Source: Limnohabitans sp. Rim47
Lineage (GTDB): Bacteria; Pseudomonadota; Gammaproteobacteria; Burkholderiales; Burkholderiaceae_C
Reading direction: 5' to 3'
Assembly: GCF_001517545.1 (NCBI RefSeq)
Contig: NZ_FBYA01000003.1
Span: 399,737 to 463,736 of the forward strand
Length of the DNA: 64,000 bases
Positions 42,559-51,231 of this stretch are shown here, in pieces; the first letter of the stretch is position 1, and each line of letters begins with the position of its first letter. Both the position numbers and the translations under genes were made by a program. The notes below the pieces were generated by a model. That model made no database searches, was not told the origin of the DNA, and worked only from the letters and a program-made list of their open reading frames with translations.

Positions 42559-42993
42559 ATGCCTCAAAAACATTGGATCTTGGTGGCCAACGCTTCGCAT
42601 GCAAGGGTTTTTGAGCGCACATCGTTCACCGCGCCTTTGGTGGAGCTGACCGACTGGCTTCACCCAGAAAGTCGCATGCCCGCCAGAGACACCGAGCGCA
42701 CGCCATTGGGGCATTCGGAGGCGGGGCGAGCGGGTCTGGCGCCCCGGTCAGACCTCAAGCATTTGCACCGCAGCGAGTTTGCAACAACGCTGGCCAAGTA
42801 TTTTCATAAAGCGGTTCTGAACCACCGCGTCAATGCCTTGGCCTTGTTCGTCTCCAGCCCATTGATGGGGGAGTTGTTGTCGCACCTGGACGCTTCAGTG
42901 CAACACACCCTTGTGGCCAAACACGTGCTGGATTTGACGTCCTTGAACGTGACCGAGCTGGACAAACGCCTACGCAGTGAATTTCGTTTGTAG
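42559..42993 (+). CDS. host attachment-family protein
   Basis: A 144-residue protein of the Host_attach family, starting MPQKHWILVANASHARVFE and containing LKHLHRSEFATTLAKYFHK and ALFVSSPLMGELLSHL. The name comes from a plant-associated bacterium and the biochemical function is not settled. The fold resembles the translation-factor-like eRF1 domain 2 group. AAGGATCAGG precedes ATG 42559; the longer upstream frame is unconserved. No host-interaction genes surround it. Confidence 0.85.
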   Translation: MPQKHWILVANASHARVFERTSFTAPLVELTDWLHPESRMPARDTERTPLGHSEAGRAGLAPRSDLKHLHRSEFATTLAKYFHKAVLNHRVNALALFVSSPLMGELLSHLDASVQHTLVAKHVLDLTSLNVTELDKRLRSEFRL

Positions 42994-43045
42994 CAACGCC
43001 AACACCTCTTTAATGCGGGCCGTTTCGGCGATGCCCAACTTGAAC

Positions 43046-43079
43046 GAAAAAAAGCCGCTCAACGGCTGCTGAGCGGCTC
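43046..43079 (-). terminator. rho-independent terminator of metK
   Basis: A 9-base stem (AGCCGCTCA at 43053-43061 with TGAGCGGCT at 43070-43078) encloses an 8-base loop. On the minus strand it is followed by a run of seven T. It lies 46 bases past the metK stop. On the plus strand it may also end the host-attachment gene, although the T-run there is poor. Confidence 0.85.
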
Positions 43080-43124
43080 TTGCTGGCCCCTGATCTCGTT
43101 TGGGGCTTGGCGTTTGCTTGGGGC

Positions 43125-44306
43125 TTACAGACCCGCAGCCGCTTTCAGTGCAGCAGCGCGGTCGGTGCGCTCCCAAGTGAAGTCGGGCTCATCGCGGCCA
43201 AAGTGGCCGTATGCGGCGGTTTTGCTGTAGATCGGGCGCAGCAGGTCCAGCATCTGGATGATGCCTTTGGGGCGCAGGTCAAAGTGCTCAGCCACCAGTG
43301 CCGACAACTTGTCGTCCGAAATCACGCCTGTACCGGCCGTGTTCACGGTGATGTTCATCGGGCGTGCCACGCCAATCGCGTAAGCCACTTGCACTTGGCA
43401 CTGGGTGGCCAGACCGGCAGCCACGATGTTTTTGGCCACGTAGCGTGCAGCGTATGCAGCCGAACGATCGACCTTGGAAGGGTCTTTGCCGCTGAACGCC
43501 CCGCCACCGTGCGGGCATGCGCCGCCGTAGGTGTCGACAATGATTTTGCGACCGGTCAAGCCGCAATCGCCCTGCGGGCCGCCGATGACGAAACGGCCTG
43601 TCGGGTTGATCAGGTATTTCGTGTCTTGCAGCCACTCTTTGGGCAGCACGGGCTTGATGATCTCTTCGATGATGGCTTCGGTGAAGCTGGCCTTCATCTT
43701 GGTGGAGGTCTCTGACTGGTCGGGGCTGTGTTGGGTGGACAGCACCACGGTGTCAATGCTGTGCGGCTTGCCATCGACATAGCGCATGGTCACCTGGCTC
43801 TTGGCGTCGGGGCGCAAAAAGGGCAGACGGCCGTCTTTGCGCAGCTGGGCCTGACGCTCGACCAAGCGGTGTGCGTAGTAAATGGGGGCGGGCATGAGCT
43901 CAGGCGTTTCGCTGCAGGCGTAGCCGAACATCAGGCCTTGGTCGCCCGCGCCGATGTTCAGGTGGTCATCCGAGGCGTGGTCCACGCCCTGGGCGATGTC
44001 ATTGCTTTGCTTGTCATAGCAAACCATCACCGCGCAGCCTTTGTAGTCGATGCCGTATTCGGTGTTGTCGTAGCCGATGCGCTTGATGGTGTCGCGCGCC
44101 ACCTGGATGTAGTCCACATGCGCGTTGGTGGTGATTTCACCGGCCAGCACCACCAGACCGGTGTTGGTCAGGGTTTCGGCAGCCACGCGGCTGCGGGGGT
44201 CTTCCTCGAAGATGGCGTCCAAAATCGCGTCAGAGATTTGGTCGGCGACCTTGTCGGGGTGGCCTTCGGAGACGGATTCCGAGGTGAAGAGGTAGTTGCT
44301 GGACAT
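43125..44306 (-). CDS. metK: S-adenosylmethionine synthetase
   Basis: A 393-residue MetK that makes S-adenosylmethionine from methionine and ATP in the cytoplasm. It shows SEGHPDKVADQISDAILD (about 11-28), the hexapeptide GAGDQG, and GGGAFSGKDPSKVDRSAAYA (about 268-287), all standard for the family, at full length. AAGGAG sits 7 bases before the ATG. A structured leader of about 120 bases precedes it and can pair with that ribosome binding site. A strong terminator follows. Confidence 0.97.
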   Translation of the reverse strand: MSSNYLFTSESVSEGHPDKVADQISDAILDAIFEEDPRSRVAAETLTNTGLVVLAGEITTNAHVDYIQVARDTIKRIGYDNTEYGIDYKGCAVMVCYDKQSNDIAQGVDHASDDHLNIGAGDQGLMFGYACSETPELMPAPIYYAHRLVERQAQLRKDGRLPFLRPDAKSQVTMRYVDGKPHSIDTVVLSTQHSPDQSETSTKMKASFTEAIIEEIIKPVLPKEWLQDTKYLINPTGRFVIGGPQGDCGLTGRKIIVDTYGGACPHGGGAFSGKDPSKVDRSAAYAARYVAKNIVAAGLATQCQVQVAYAIGVARPMNITVNTAGTGVISDDKLSALVAEHFDLRPKGIIQMLDLLRPIYSKTAAYGHFGRDEPDFTWERTDRAAALKAAAGL

Positions 44307-44311
44307 GAAAA

Positions 44312-44428
44312 AGGCTCCTTTGTTTCAGTGGTTTGTCGGCGTTGCCGACCCTGAAAACCCGGAGCCTGGCGAACGCTTTAGCAGGATTTGTGAATCGCCC
44401 TGCAAGTAGTTCAGATAACTCGGCGATG
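44312..44428 (-). promoter_or_regulatory. structured metK leader, candidate SAM-type riboswitch
   Basis: Reading the minus strand, GCAGG (44403-44399) can pair with CCTGC (44385-44381). Part of its loop, GGCGA (44399-44395), can pair with TCGCC (44372-44368), giving an H-type pseudoknot. GCTAAAG lies between the two 3' strands. Directly after comes AGGCTCC (44367-44361), which is a perfect 7-base complement of the metK Shine-Dalgarno region GGAGCCT (44318-44312). A 6-base hairpin (GTCGGC/GCCGAC, 44349-44335) lies in between. The layout suits translational control by S-adenosylmethionine. Family membership is not established. Confidence 0.5.
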
Positions 44429-44433
44429 GGAGA

Positions 44434-44439
44434 ATTATA
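44434..44439 (-). promoter_or_regulatory. -10 element of the metK promoter
   Basis: A perfect TATAAT on the minus strand lies 128 bases upstream of the metK start, placing transcription initiation near 44427 and leaving the whole structured leader in the transcript. The matching -35 is poor. Confidence 0.5.
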
Positions 44440-44482
44440 AAAGATGTCAGAACCCCTGCAGAAATCATGTCCAATACAGCCC

Positions 44483-44704
44483 ATGGACATTCCAACCCCT
44501 ATTGAAAACCGCCTGGTCGACTTGGAAATCAAGGCAGGATTTACCGAGGACTTGCTGGACCAGCTCAACGCGCAGGTCTACCGCCAGCAGCAGCAAATTG
44601 ACGCGCTCATTCAAGAGCTGCGCCAGATGCGTGATCGCTTGCCCGAGTCGGGCGGTGGTGCTGAAATGCGCAATTTGCGCGATGAAATTCCGCCGCATTA
44701 CTGA
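44483..44704 (+). CDS. slyX: SlyX family protein
   Basis: A 73-residue SlyX-like coiled-coil protein. It begins IENRLVDLEIKAGFTEDLLD, continues as a heptad-rich helix through QQQQIDALIQELRQM, and ends with the family's PPHY tail. The function of SlyX is not well established. ATG 44483 aligns with the usual N-terminus; an in-frame ATG at 44444 would add 13 residues. It is divergent from metK and lies 20 bases before the RlmN-like gene. Confidence 0.85.
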   Translation: MDIPTPIENRLVDLEIKAGFTEDLLDQLNAQVYRQQQQIDALIQELRQMRDRLPESGGGAEMRNLRDEIPPHY

Positions 44705-44724
44705 GCGCCTTGGGGTTGAAGTCG

Positions 44725-45777
44725 ATGCACAGCGTTCAGGACATCCGCGACCACTTGCGCGCCTTGGGAGCCAATGAGCGCCACGAGCAACGTGTGCTGC
44801 GTCTGTGGGCGCAAGCCAAACCGCAAGACAGCGGGCGTCGAGCGCTGGAGAGCTTCATGCCCGCCGCAGTGCGCGATGCGCTGCCTGATTTGAGCCATGC
44901 TTTGTCAGGCTTGGCCACGCTGCGCGAGCAGCATCCGGGGCAAGACGGTTCGGCCCGTTTGCTGGTGGGTTTGCGCGACGGTCAAACCGTGGAAAGCGTG
45001 TTGTTGCCCCGCGACGGCGTGTGTGTGTCGTCGCAAGTGGGCTGTGCAGTGGGCTGTGTGTTTTGCATGACCGGGCGAGAAGGCCTGATCCGGCAGGTGG
45101 GCAGCGCCGAGATCGTGGCGCAAGTGGTGCTGGCCCGCACACTGCGGCCGGTCAAAAAAGTCGTGTTCATGGGCATGGGCGAGCCCTCGCACAACCTGGA
45201 CGCAGCGATGGATGCCATCGATTTGCTCGGCACCGTCGGCAACGTGGGGCACAAAAATTTGGTGTTTTCTACCGTGGGCGATGCGCGGGTGTTTGAGCGT
45301 TTGCCGCAAGGCCGAGTCAAGCCCGCATTGGCTTTGTCATTGCACACCACCCGGGCCGATTTGCGGGCGCAGTTGCTGCCACGAGCCCCGCGCTTTGATC
45401 CGAAAGATTTGGTTGAGGCGGGCGAGGTTTACGCCCGTGCCACTGGCTATCCAATTCAATACCAGTGGACGCTGATCGAAGGTGTGAACGACAGCGCCGA
45501 AGAAATCGAGGGCATCGTGCGTTTGTTGAAGGGCAAATACGCGCTGATGAACATGATCCCCTACAACGCGGTGCCCGATTTGCCTTATGCCCGGCCCACA
45601 TGGGAACGCGCCGCCGAGATCGCTCGCACGTTGCACCAACGCGGCGTATTGACCAAGTTGCGCCAATCAGCGGGGCAGGATGTTGATGGCGGATGTGGAC
45701 AGCTCAGGGCGCGCGATGTCGTTCAGCGCGAGCATCGGGTGCAGATTCACGCCAAGCTCAACGCCCCGGCAGCTTGA
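44725..45777 (+). CDS. RlmN-family radical SAM RNA methyltransferase
   Basis: A 350-residue radical SAM enzyme of the RlmN/Cfr family. The cluster motif is CAVGCVFC (CxxxCxxC) with MTGREGL after it, and GMGEPSHNLDAAMDAI is the SAM-binding region. The C-terminal Cys of the resolving pair is in QSAGQDVDGGCGQLRA. RlmN methylates adenine 2503 of 23S rRNA and some tRNA. Sequence outside the motifs looks divergent from canonical RlmN, so it may be a paralogue. ATG 44725 is preferred over TTG 44710. The end overlaps the convergent DMT gene by 20 bases. Confidence 0.85.
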   Translation: MHSVQDIRDHLRALGANERHEQRVLRLWAQAKPQDSGRRALESFMPAAVRDALPDLSHALSGLATLREQHPGQDGSARLLVGLRDGQTVESVLLPRDGVCVSSQVGCAVGCVFCMTGREGLIRQVGSAEIVAQVVLARTLRPVKKVVFMGMGEPSHNLDAAMDAIDLLGTVGNVGHKNLVFSTVGDARVFERLPQGRVKPALALSLHTTRADLRAQLLPRAPRFDPKDLVEAGEVYARATGYPIQYQWTLIEGVNDSAEEIEGIVRLLKGKYALMNMIPYNAVPDLPYARPTWERAAEIARTLHQRGVLTKLRQSAGQDVDGGCGQLRARDVVQREHRVQIHAKLNAPAA

Positions 45778-46654
45778 CCAGACCACTGGACAGGGCGGTG
45801 CCCACCAAGATCACCGCGCCGCACAACAACATCCAGGCGGTCACGGCTTCGCCCAAAAACAGCACACCGTAGGCGATGGCAAAAACCGGCACCAAAAAGG
45901 TGACGGTAAGGGCCCGTGCAGGCCCTGATTTTTCGATCAACTTGAAGTACAAAATGTAGGCCACGCCAGTGCACATGACGCCCACCACCAGCAATGACCA
46001 CCATGCTGATGCGCTGGGCCAATGGTCGGGGCGAAACCACAGCGCAGGCAAGGCCAAAGCCAAAGTGGCGCCGATTTGACTGCCTGTGGCAGTGACCAGT
46101 GGCGGCAGGCTGGGGATGTGTTTTTTGGTGAAACTGGCCGACAGCGCATAGCAGGTCGTGGCCCCCAGACAGGCCAGCACCGCCCAAGCCGGCGCAATGC
46201 CCGATGCGTTGGGCTTGAAGCTCGCTTGTCCACCCGCCAACAGCACCACGCCGCCAAAGCCGATGGCCAGACCCACTGTGCGCGACAGGCTGGGCTTGTC
46301 ACCCAGCCAAATCCAGGCCACGACCGCGCCAAACAGGGGCACGGTGGCGTTCAAAATGGACGAAAACCCCGTAGTGATGTGCATCACCGCAAACGAATAC
46401 AGCGCGAACGGCACGCCGCTGTTGAGCACGCCCACAAACAGCACAGGCTTCCAGTGTTGACGCAACTCAGCCCAATGGCCTTTGGCCAACATCAGGGGCA
46501 ACAGGAAGGCCGAGGCAATGGCCACCCGAATGGCAGCCGTCGGCAAAGCGCCCAGCTCTAGCGCCGCCACACGCATGAACAAAAATGAAGAGCCCCAGAT
46601 GGCGGCCAAGATCAAGAAATCGGCCAGCCAGCCTTTGGCATGTGAAGTGGTCAT
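45758..46654 (-). CDS. DMT-superfamily (EamA) transporter
   Basis: A 298-residue inner-membrane protein with about ten hydrophobic helices in two EamA repeats. The first starts near DFLILAAIWGSSFLFMRVAA, the second near PAWAVLACLGATTCYALSAS. The motif NATVPLFGAVVAWIWLGD and its counterpart FLVPVFAIAYGVLFLGE are typical. Such proteins export amino acids, metabolites or drugs; the substrate is unknown. It follows ogt by 13 bases on the minus strand and is probably cotranscribed. Confidence 0.9.
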   Translation of the reverse strand: MTTSHAKGWLADFLILAAIWGSSFLFMRVAALELGALPTAAIRVAIASAFLLPLMLAKGHWAELRQHWKPVLFVGVLNSGVPFALYSFAVMHITTGFSSILNATVPLFGAVVAWIWLGDKPSLSRTVGLAIGFGGVVLLAGGQASFKPNASGIAPAWAVLACLGATTCYALSASFTKKHIPSLPPLVTATGSQIGATLALALPALWFRPDHWPSASAWWSLLVVGVMCTGVAYILYFKLIEKSGPARALTVTFLVPVFAIAYGVLFLGEAVTAWMLLCGAVILVGTALSSGLVKLPGR

Positions 46655-46667
46655 TGAGGGGAGTTAT

Positions 46668-47168
46668 TCAGACAGCCGTGTGGCCTTCGAGTTTCAGCAG
46701 CGCTTGTTTGCGCCATACCCCACCTGCATACCCGGTGAGTTGGCCGCCTGCCCCCAAAATGCGGTGGCAGGGCACGATGATACTCACCGGATTGCGTCCC
46801 ACCGCGCCGCCCACGGCGCGCACTGCCTTGGGCTTGTCCAGTTGCTTGGCCAGATCGCCATAGCTCCGGGTCTGGCTTGCAGGAACGGACAGCAAGGCCT
46901 GCCAAACCGATTGCTGAAACGGGGTGCCCGCAGACAAATCCAGCGGCAAATCGAACCGGCTCAGTTGGCCAGCGAAATAGGCCAGCAATTGATTTTTAGT
47001 CTCTTGCAACAGGGGGTTGGCGGCGTTGCTCGTCCAGTTTTGCATGTCTACCTCGCTGGGCTCATGGCGCTGGCCTTCGAACCAGACACCGCTCACACCC
47101 TGGGGCGTGGCCGTCAGAATCATCGGCCCTATAGGGCTGTCGAGGCGGAGGGTGTCGGTGGGTTTCAT
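46668..47168 (-). CDS. ogt: methylated-DNA--protein-cysteine methyltransferase
   Basis: A 166-residue alkyl-transfer DNA repair protein. The acceptor Cys is in IIVPCHRILGAGG (about residue 134), preceded by GTPFQQSVWQALLSVP and RAVGGAVGRNP, the DNA-binding and Asn-hinge regions. It removes methyl groups from O6-methylguanine in one suicidal step. There is no Ada-type N-terminal domain, so Ogt is the better name. It is the first gene of a two-gene minus-strand unit with the DMT transporter. Confidence 0.92.
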   Translation of the reverse strand: MKPTDTLRLDSPIGPMILTATPQGVSGVWFEGQRHEPSEVDMQNWTSNAANPLLQETKNQLLAYFAGQLSRFDLPLDLSAGTPFQQSVWQALLSVPASQTRSYGDLAKQLDKPKAVRAVGGAVGRNPVSIIVPCHRILGAGGQLTGYAGGVWRKQALLKLEGHTAV

Positions 47169-47311
47169 GGGCTGGCGTCTCGGTGTGAAGGCAAACGGGG
47201 CAGGTGGCAGCTGCGAAAGTGTTCATGTTAGCCACAAATACTGGCCATGCTCGAGTGGCCGGGTCGGTTTCAAGCCTGTGCTTTCGGGCCGGTTTTGAAC
47301 CGCTTGCCGCC

Positions 47312-47356
47312 TACAATGCAGGGACAACCCCAAGGTCGGCCTCAGTGGCCTTTTTT
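47312..47356 (+). promoter_or_regulatory. -10 box and early terminator-like hairpin before phosphomannomutase
   Basis: TACAAT at 47312-47317 is a fair -10. About 20 bases downstream GGCC-TCAGT-GGCC (47338-47350) forms a short hairpin followed by six T. Transcription starting near 47324 would meet a terminator within about 33 bases, before the gene start at 47369. This may be an attenuator or a tiny transcript. The -35 is not clear. Confidence 0.35.
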
Positions 47357-47368
47357 ATTGGTTCATCC

Positions 47369-48772
47369 ATGCAAGTGACTCCCTCGATTTTTAAAGCCTA
47401 TGACATCCGTGGCGTTGTGCCGTCCACCTTGAACGAGGCCGTGGCCGAAGGATTGGGCAAAGCCTTTGGCACCCGGGCGCTGGCCGAGGGGCAAACCACA
47501 GTGGCGGTGGGGCGCGATGGCCGATTGAGCGGGCCAAGCCTTTCGGCCGCCTTGATTCGCGGCTTGGTGGCGGCGGGTGTGCAGGTCATCGACATTGGTC
47601 TGGCCACCACACCCATGCTGTACTTTGCAGCCAACACCGCCTGCCAAAGTGGCATTCAGGTGACGGGCAGCCACAACCCCAAGGACTACAACGGCTTCAA
47701 GATGGTGTTGGCGGGCCGTGCGATTTATGGCGATGAAATCCAGGCCCTGCGCCAGATGATGGAAACCGAAACCTGGCAATTGCAAACGGGCGGCAGCGTC
47801 GCGCAGATGGATGTGCTGGCCGATTACACACAGCGCATCGTGGGCGACATCAAGTTGTCTCGCCCCATGAAAATCGTGATCGATTCTGGCAACGGCATTG
47901 CTGGGGCCTCGGCCCCCGGCATCTTCCGGGCGCTGGGCTGCGAGGTGATCGAGCTGTTCAGCGAGGTGGACGGCGAATTCCCCAATCACCACCCCGACCC
48001 CAGCAAACCCGAAAACCTGCAAGACCTCATGCGGGCCCTGAAAACCACAGGCGCTGAATTGGGCTTGGCCTTTGACGGCGATGGCGACCGCTTGGGCATC
48101 GTGACCGCCGAGGGCCACAACATCTACCCTGACCGTCAGATGCAATTGTTTGCGCAAGACGTGCTCAGCCGCGTGCCGGGCGGCACCATTTTGTTTGACG
48201 TGAAGTGTTCGCAACGCTTGGCTCCGGCCATCGAAGCCGCAGGCGGCAAGCCCCTGATGTACAAAACAGGCCACTCGCTGATCAAGGCCAAGATGCGCGC
48301 CATCGAGGCCTCAGGCGGGCAAGCCCCTTTGGGCGGCGAGATGAGCGGGCACATCTTCTTCAAGGAGCGTTGGTACGGCTTTGACGATGGCACTTACGCA
48401 GGCTGCCGTTTGCTTGAGATCGTGAGCCAATCCCCCGATGCCAATGCAGTACTCAATGCCCTGCCTACCAGCTTCAGCACGCCCGAGCTGAATGTGGCTT
48501 GCGCCGAAGGCGAGCCGCACAGCGTGACCCGCGCCTTGCAAGCCCAAGCCGCCGGTGCCTTCAGCGCACCAGCCCGGGTCTGCGACATCGATGGTTTGCG
48601 CGTGGACTGGCCCGATGGTTTTGGTTTGATCCGTGCTTCGAACACCACGCCGGTGTTGGTGTTGCGCTTTGAGGGCCAAACCGAAGCCGCACTGCATCGC
48701 ATTGAGGCCGACATGCTGGCGCTGTTGCGCACGGTCAAGCCCGATGCGAAGATTCAGGCTTCGGCGCATTGA
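47369..48772 (+). CDS. phosphomannomutase/phosphoglucomutase
   Basis: A 467-residue alpha-D-phosphohexomutase (AlgC/ManB type). The phosphoserine loop is VTGSHNPKDYNGFK (about 97-110), the metal loop AFDGDGDRLG (about 235-244) and the sugar-binding loop GGEMSGH (about 325). It interconverts mannose-6-P with mannose-1-P and glucose-6-P with glucose-1-P, feeding GDP-mannose and LPS or exopolysaccharide precursors. The start at 47369 is where homology begins (IFKAYDIRG). It directly precedes the LPS glycosyltransferase genes. Confidence 0.92.
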   Translation: MQVTPSIFKAYDIRGVVPSTLNEAVAEGLGKAFGTRALAEGQTTVAVGRDGRLSGPSLSAALIRGLVAAGVQVIDIGLATTPMLYFAANTACQSGIQVTGSHNPKDYNGFKMVLAGRAIYGDEIQALRQMMETETWQLQTGGSVAQMDVLADYTQRIVGDIKLSRPMKIVIDSGNGIAGASAPGIFRALGCEVIELFSEVDGEFPNHHPDPSKPENLQDLMRALKTTGAELGLAFDGDGDRLGIVTAEGHNIYPDRQMQLFAQDVLSRVPGGTILFDVKCSQRLAPAIEAAGGKPLMYKTGHSLIKAKMRAIEASGGQAPLGGEMSGHIFFKERWYGFDDGTYAGCRLLEIVSQSPDANAVLNALPTSFSTPELNVACAEGEPHSVTRALQAQAAGAFSAPARVCDIDGLRVDWPDGFGLIRASNTTPVLVLRFEGQTEAALHRIEADMLALLRTVKPDAKIQASAH

Positions 48773-48796
48773 GCGGGCAGGGTAGGAAAACCATCC

Positions 48797-49876
48797 ATGA
48801 ACACACCTGATTCTTTGTTGAGCAATGACCCGGAGGTCATCGTTTTCAACCTGAAGCAGCGCTACACCGGCGTGTCCGCCACCATCAACGCGCTGGTGCC
48901 TTTGCAGGCCAAGCAGTGGCGATTGGGCTTTTGTGGCACGCGCATGTCCAATGGCATCGATGGCATGACGCTGTGCCAGGCGATGGCCTTGTCGCGCAAA
49001 CCGCCAGCAGGGCGGCCTTTTCGCATCTGGCATGTGCGGCGCGACCCTGAAATGATGGCGGCGATTTTTGCCCGTGATGTGTTGCGTCTGCCGATCAAGC
49101 TGGTGTTCACTTCGGCAGCTCAGCATTTGCATGGGCGCTTTCCGCGTTGGTTGATTTCAAAAATGGATGCGGTCATCTCGACCACGCCCTTGGCTGCCAG
49201 CTTTGTGCCCAACACCACCGCCGTGGTGCCGCATGGCATCGATCTGTCTCGCTTCAGCCCGCCACCGGACAAACTGACAGCCTGGGCCGATTCGGGCTTG
49301 CCCGGTCAATACGGCATCGGTGTATTTGGTCGGGTTCGCCCCGACAAAGGCAGCGATGTTTTCGTGCACGCCATGATCCAGGCCTTGCCTCAGTTACCGG
49401 GTGCGACAGCCGTGATTGCGGGCTTGGCCCAAGCCCAGCATCAGGCCTATCAGCAAGACCTGCAGCGACAGATCGACGAAGCCGGTCTGCACGATCGCAT
49501 TGTCTTTCTGGGCGAAGTGCCCGCAGGCGATGTGCACCTTTGGTACCAGCGGTGCTTGCTGTGCGTGGCTTGTCCGCGCTACGAGCCTTTTGGTCTGACG
49601 CCGTTTGAGGCGGCAGCGACGGGATGTGCGCTGGTCTGTTCACGCACCGGGGCTTTTGACCAGTTGGCCATACCCCATGTGACTGGTGAAATGGTGGACA
49701 CCGACGACGTGCAAGGATTGGCCCAGGCGGTGTTGTCTGTACTGCGCGATCCACAGCATGCGGTCCAAATGGGTGAGGCTGCGCGAGCCAGGGTGACCGA
49801 GCACTTTTCGCTGGCCCGAGAGGCCGAGGGCATTGCCCGCGTGTACCACGGGCTCTTTGATCAGGCGTCCGTTTGA
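48797..49876 (+). CDS. GT4-type glycosyltransferase, LPS core
   Basis: A 359-residue GT-B glycosyltransferase. The linker region reads VVPHGIDLSRFSPP (about 139), the donor domain begins YGIGVFGRVRPDKGSDVF, and the EX7E motif is YEPFGLTPFEAAATG (about 258-272). It likely adds a sugar to the LPS core at the inner face of the inner membrane. Its stop overlaps the start of waaA by one base, which ties it to lipid A-core assembly. The sugar and linkage are unknown. Confidence 0.88.
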   Translation: MNTPDSLLSNDPEVIVFNLKQRYTGVSATINALVPLQAKQWRLGFCGTRMSNGIDGMTLCQAMALSRKPPAGRPFRIWHVRRDPEMMAAIFARDVLRLPIKLVFTSAAQHLHGRFPRWLISKMDAVISTTPLAASFVPNTTAVVPHGIDLSRFSPPPDKLTAWADSGLPGQYGIGVFGRVRPDKGSDVFVHAMIQALPQLPGATAVIAGLAQAQHQAYQQDLQRQIDEAGLHDRIVFLGEVPAGDVHLWYQRCLLCVACPRYEPFGLTPFEAAATGCALVCSRTGAFDQLAIPHVTGEMVDTDDVQGLAQAVLSVLRDPQHAVQMGEAARARVTEHFSLAREAEGIARVYHGLFDQASV

Positions 49877-51231
49877 TGGCGGGGGCTTCGTCCGAATTGG
49901 GTCGGGTCGAGCGACTGGTGTTGGCGGCCTACGATTGTCTGATGCGGGCTTTGCAACCTTTGCTCCGGCGCAAGTTGCACCGCCGTGCGCAGCACGAGCC
50001 CGAATACGGCTTGAATGTGGCGCAACGCTTTGGACACTACGAGGGTGAATCGCCTGAAGGTGGTTTTGTCTGGCTTCATGCGGTGTCTTTGGGGGAAACC
50101 CGCGCTGCGGCCCTGCTTTTACCGGCTTTGCGCAATGCCTTGCCAGGCATGCGTCTTCTGCTGACCCACAGCACTGCCACCGGTTTGGCGCAGGGCAGGA
50201 CGCTGATGCAAGCGGGTGATGTGCAGGCGTGGTTGCCTTGGGATACCGCACAGGCAACACGTCAATTTTTGATGCACTTCAAGCCCCGTATAGGGTTGCT
50301 GATGGAAACCGAAGTCTGGCCTAACCTGGTACGGGCTTGTCGCCATGCAGGAGTGCCACTGTGTTTGCTCAATGCCCGCATGAGTGAGAAATCCGCTGTT
50401 CAGGCACTGCGCTGGCCAACGCTTTCTGGTCCTGCTTACCGTGGCTTGAGCCTGGTGCTGGCGCAATCTGCATCCGATGCGCAGCGCTTGCAGCGTTTGG
50501 GTTGCCTGGACGTGCGTGTTGTCGGGAATATCAAATTCGATGTGGCGGTTTCAGAGCAAGCCCGAATGCAGGCAGCGCTTTGGCAAGGCAGTCTTGCCGC
50601 AAGACCTGTCGTGATGCTGGCCAGTACACGGGAGGGCGAAGAAGCTTTGTGGTTGCAGGCTTTGCAGTCCGACGCTGTCCGCTTGAAGCAGCTCAAGTTG
50701 CTGGGTGTCTTGTGGCTTTTGGTGCCTCGCCATCCTCAGCGCTTTGATGAGGTGCATGCATTGATAGAGCAAGCGGGCTGGCGTTGCGAACGCAGAAGCG
50801 CATGGCGCGACCAAGAACCCGATGCCGTTCGCTTGGCCCATGTCGATGTGGTGTTGGGCGACAGCTTGGGCGAAATGCAGACGTACTACCTTGTCAGTCG
50901 CATGGCCCTGCTGGGGGGTAGTTTTGCGCCCTTGGGCGGGCAAAATCTCATCGAGGCGGCTGCTTGTGCATGCCCGATAGTCATGGGGCCGCACACTTTC
51001 AATTTTTCAGATGCTGCTGCTTTGGCTGCCGAGCAAGGCGCTGCTTTGCAGGTGCAGGACATGCAGGCCGCTTTGGAGCATGTTGTGTTGGCATTGACCC
51101 ATCCGCAATGGCTTGATCAGGCACGGACTGCAACAGTCAAGATGTTGGACAAAGGACAAGGGGCAGTGGCTCGCCACATCGGAGCCTTGCAGTCGACGGC
51201 GCCATTGAACATGAAGGGGAGCGCTGCATGA
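49876..51231 (+). CDS. waaA: 3-deoxy-D-manno-octulosonic acid transferase
   Basis: A 451-residue Kdo transferase that attaches Kdo to lipid IVA at the inner membrane. It has LHAVSLGETRAAALLLPAL with the catalytic Glu (about 60), METEVWPNLVRACRHAGVP, NARMSEKSA, and the C-terminal GGSFAPLGGQNLIEAAA followed by MGPHTFNF. The N-terminus has a short hydrophobic anchor-like stretch. ATG 49876 overlaps the previous stop; TTG 49873 is an alternative. The end overlaps the next glycosyltransferase by four bases. Confidence 0.93.
   Translation: MAGASSELGRVERLVLAAYDCLMRALQPLLRRKLHRRAQHEPEYGLNVAQRFGHYEGESPEGGFVWLHAVSLGETRAAALLLPALRNALPGMRLLLTHSTATGLAQGRTLMQAGDVQAWLPWDTAQATRQFLMHFKPRIGLLMETEVWPNLVRACRHAGVPLCLLNARMSEKSAVQALRWPTLSGPAYRGLSLVLAQSASDAQRLQRLGCLDVRVVGNIKFDVAVSEQARMQAALWQGSLAARPVVMLASTREGEEALWLQALQSDAVRLKQLKLLGVLWLLVPRHPQRFDEVHALIEQAGWRCERRSAWRDQEPDAVRLAHVDVVLGDSLGEMQTYYLVSRMALLGGSFAPLGGQNLIEAAACACPIVMGPHTFNFSDAAALAAEQGAALQVQDMQAALEHVVLALTHPQWLDQARTATVKMLDKGQGAVARHIGALQSTAPLNMKGSAA

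Noticed and set aside
44344..44428. SAH riboswitch identity for the metK leader, based on GCCAGGCTC
   Set aside because: That 9-base match is the only similarity I can recall; the stems and the GGCGCTC element of the SAH class are absent.
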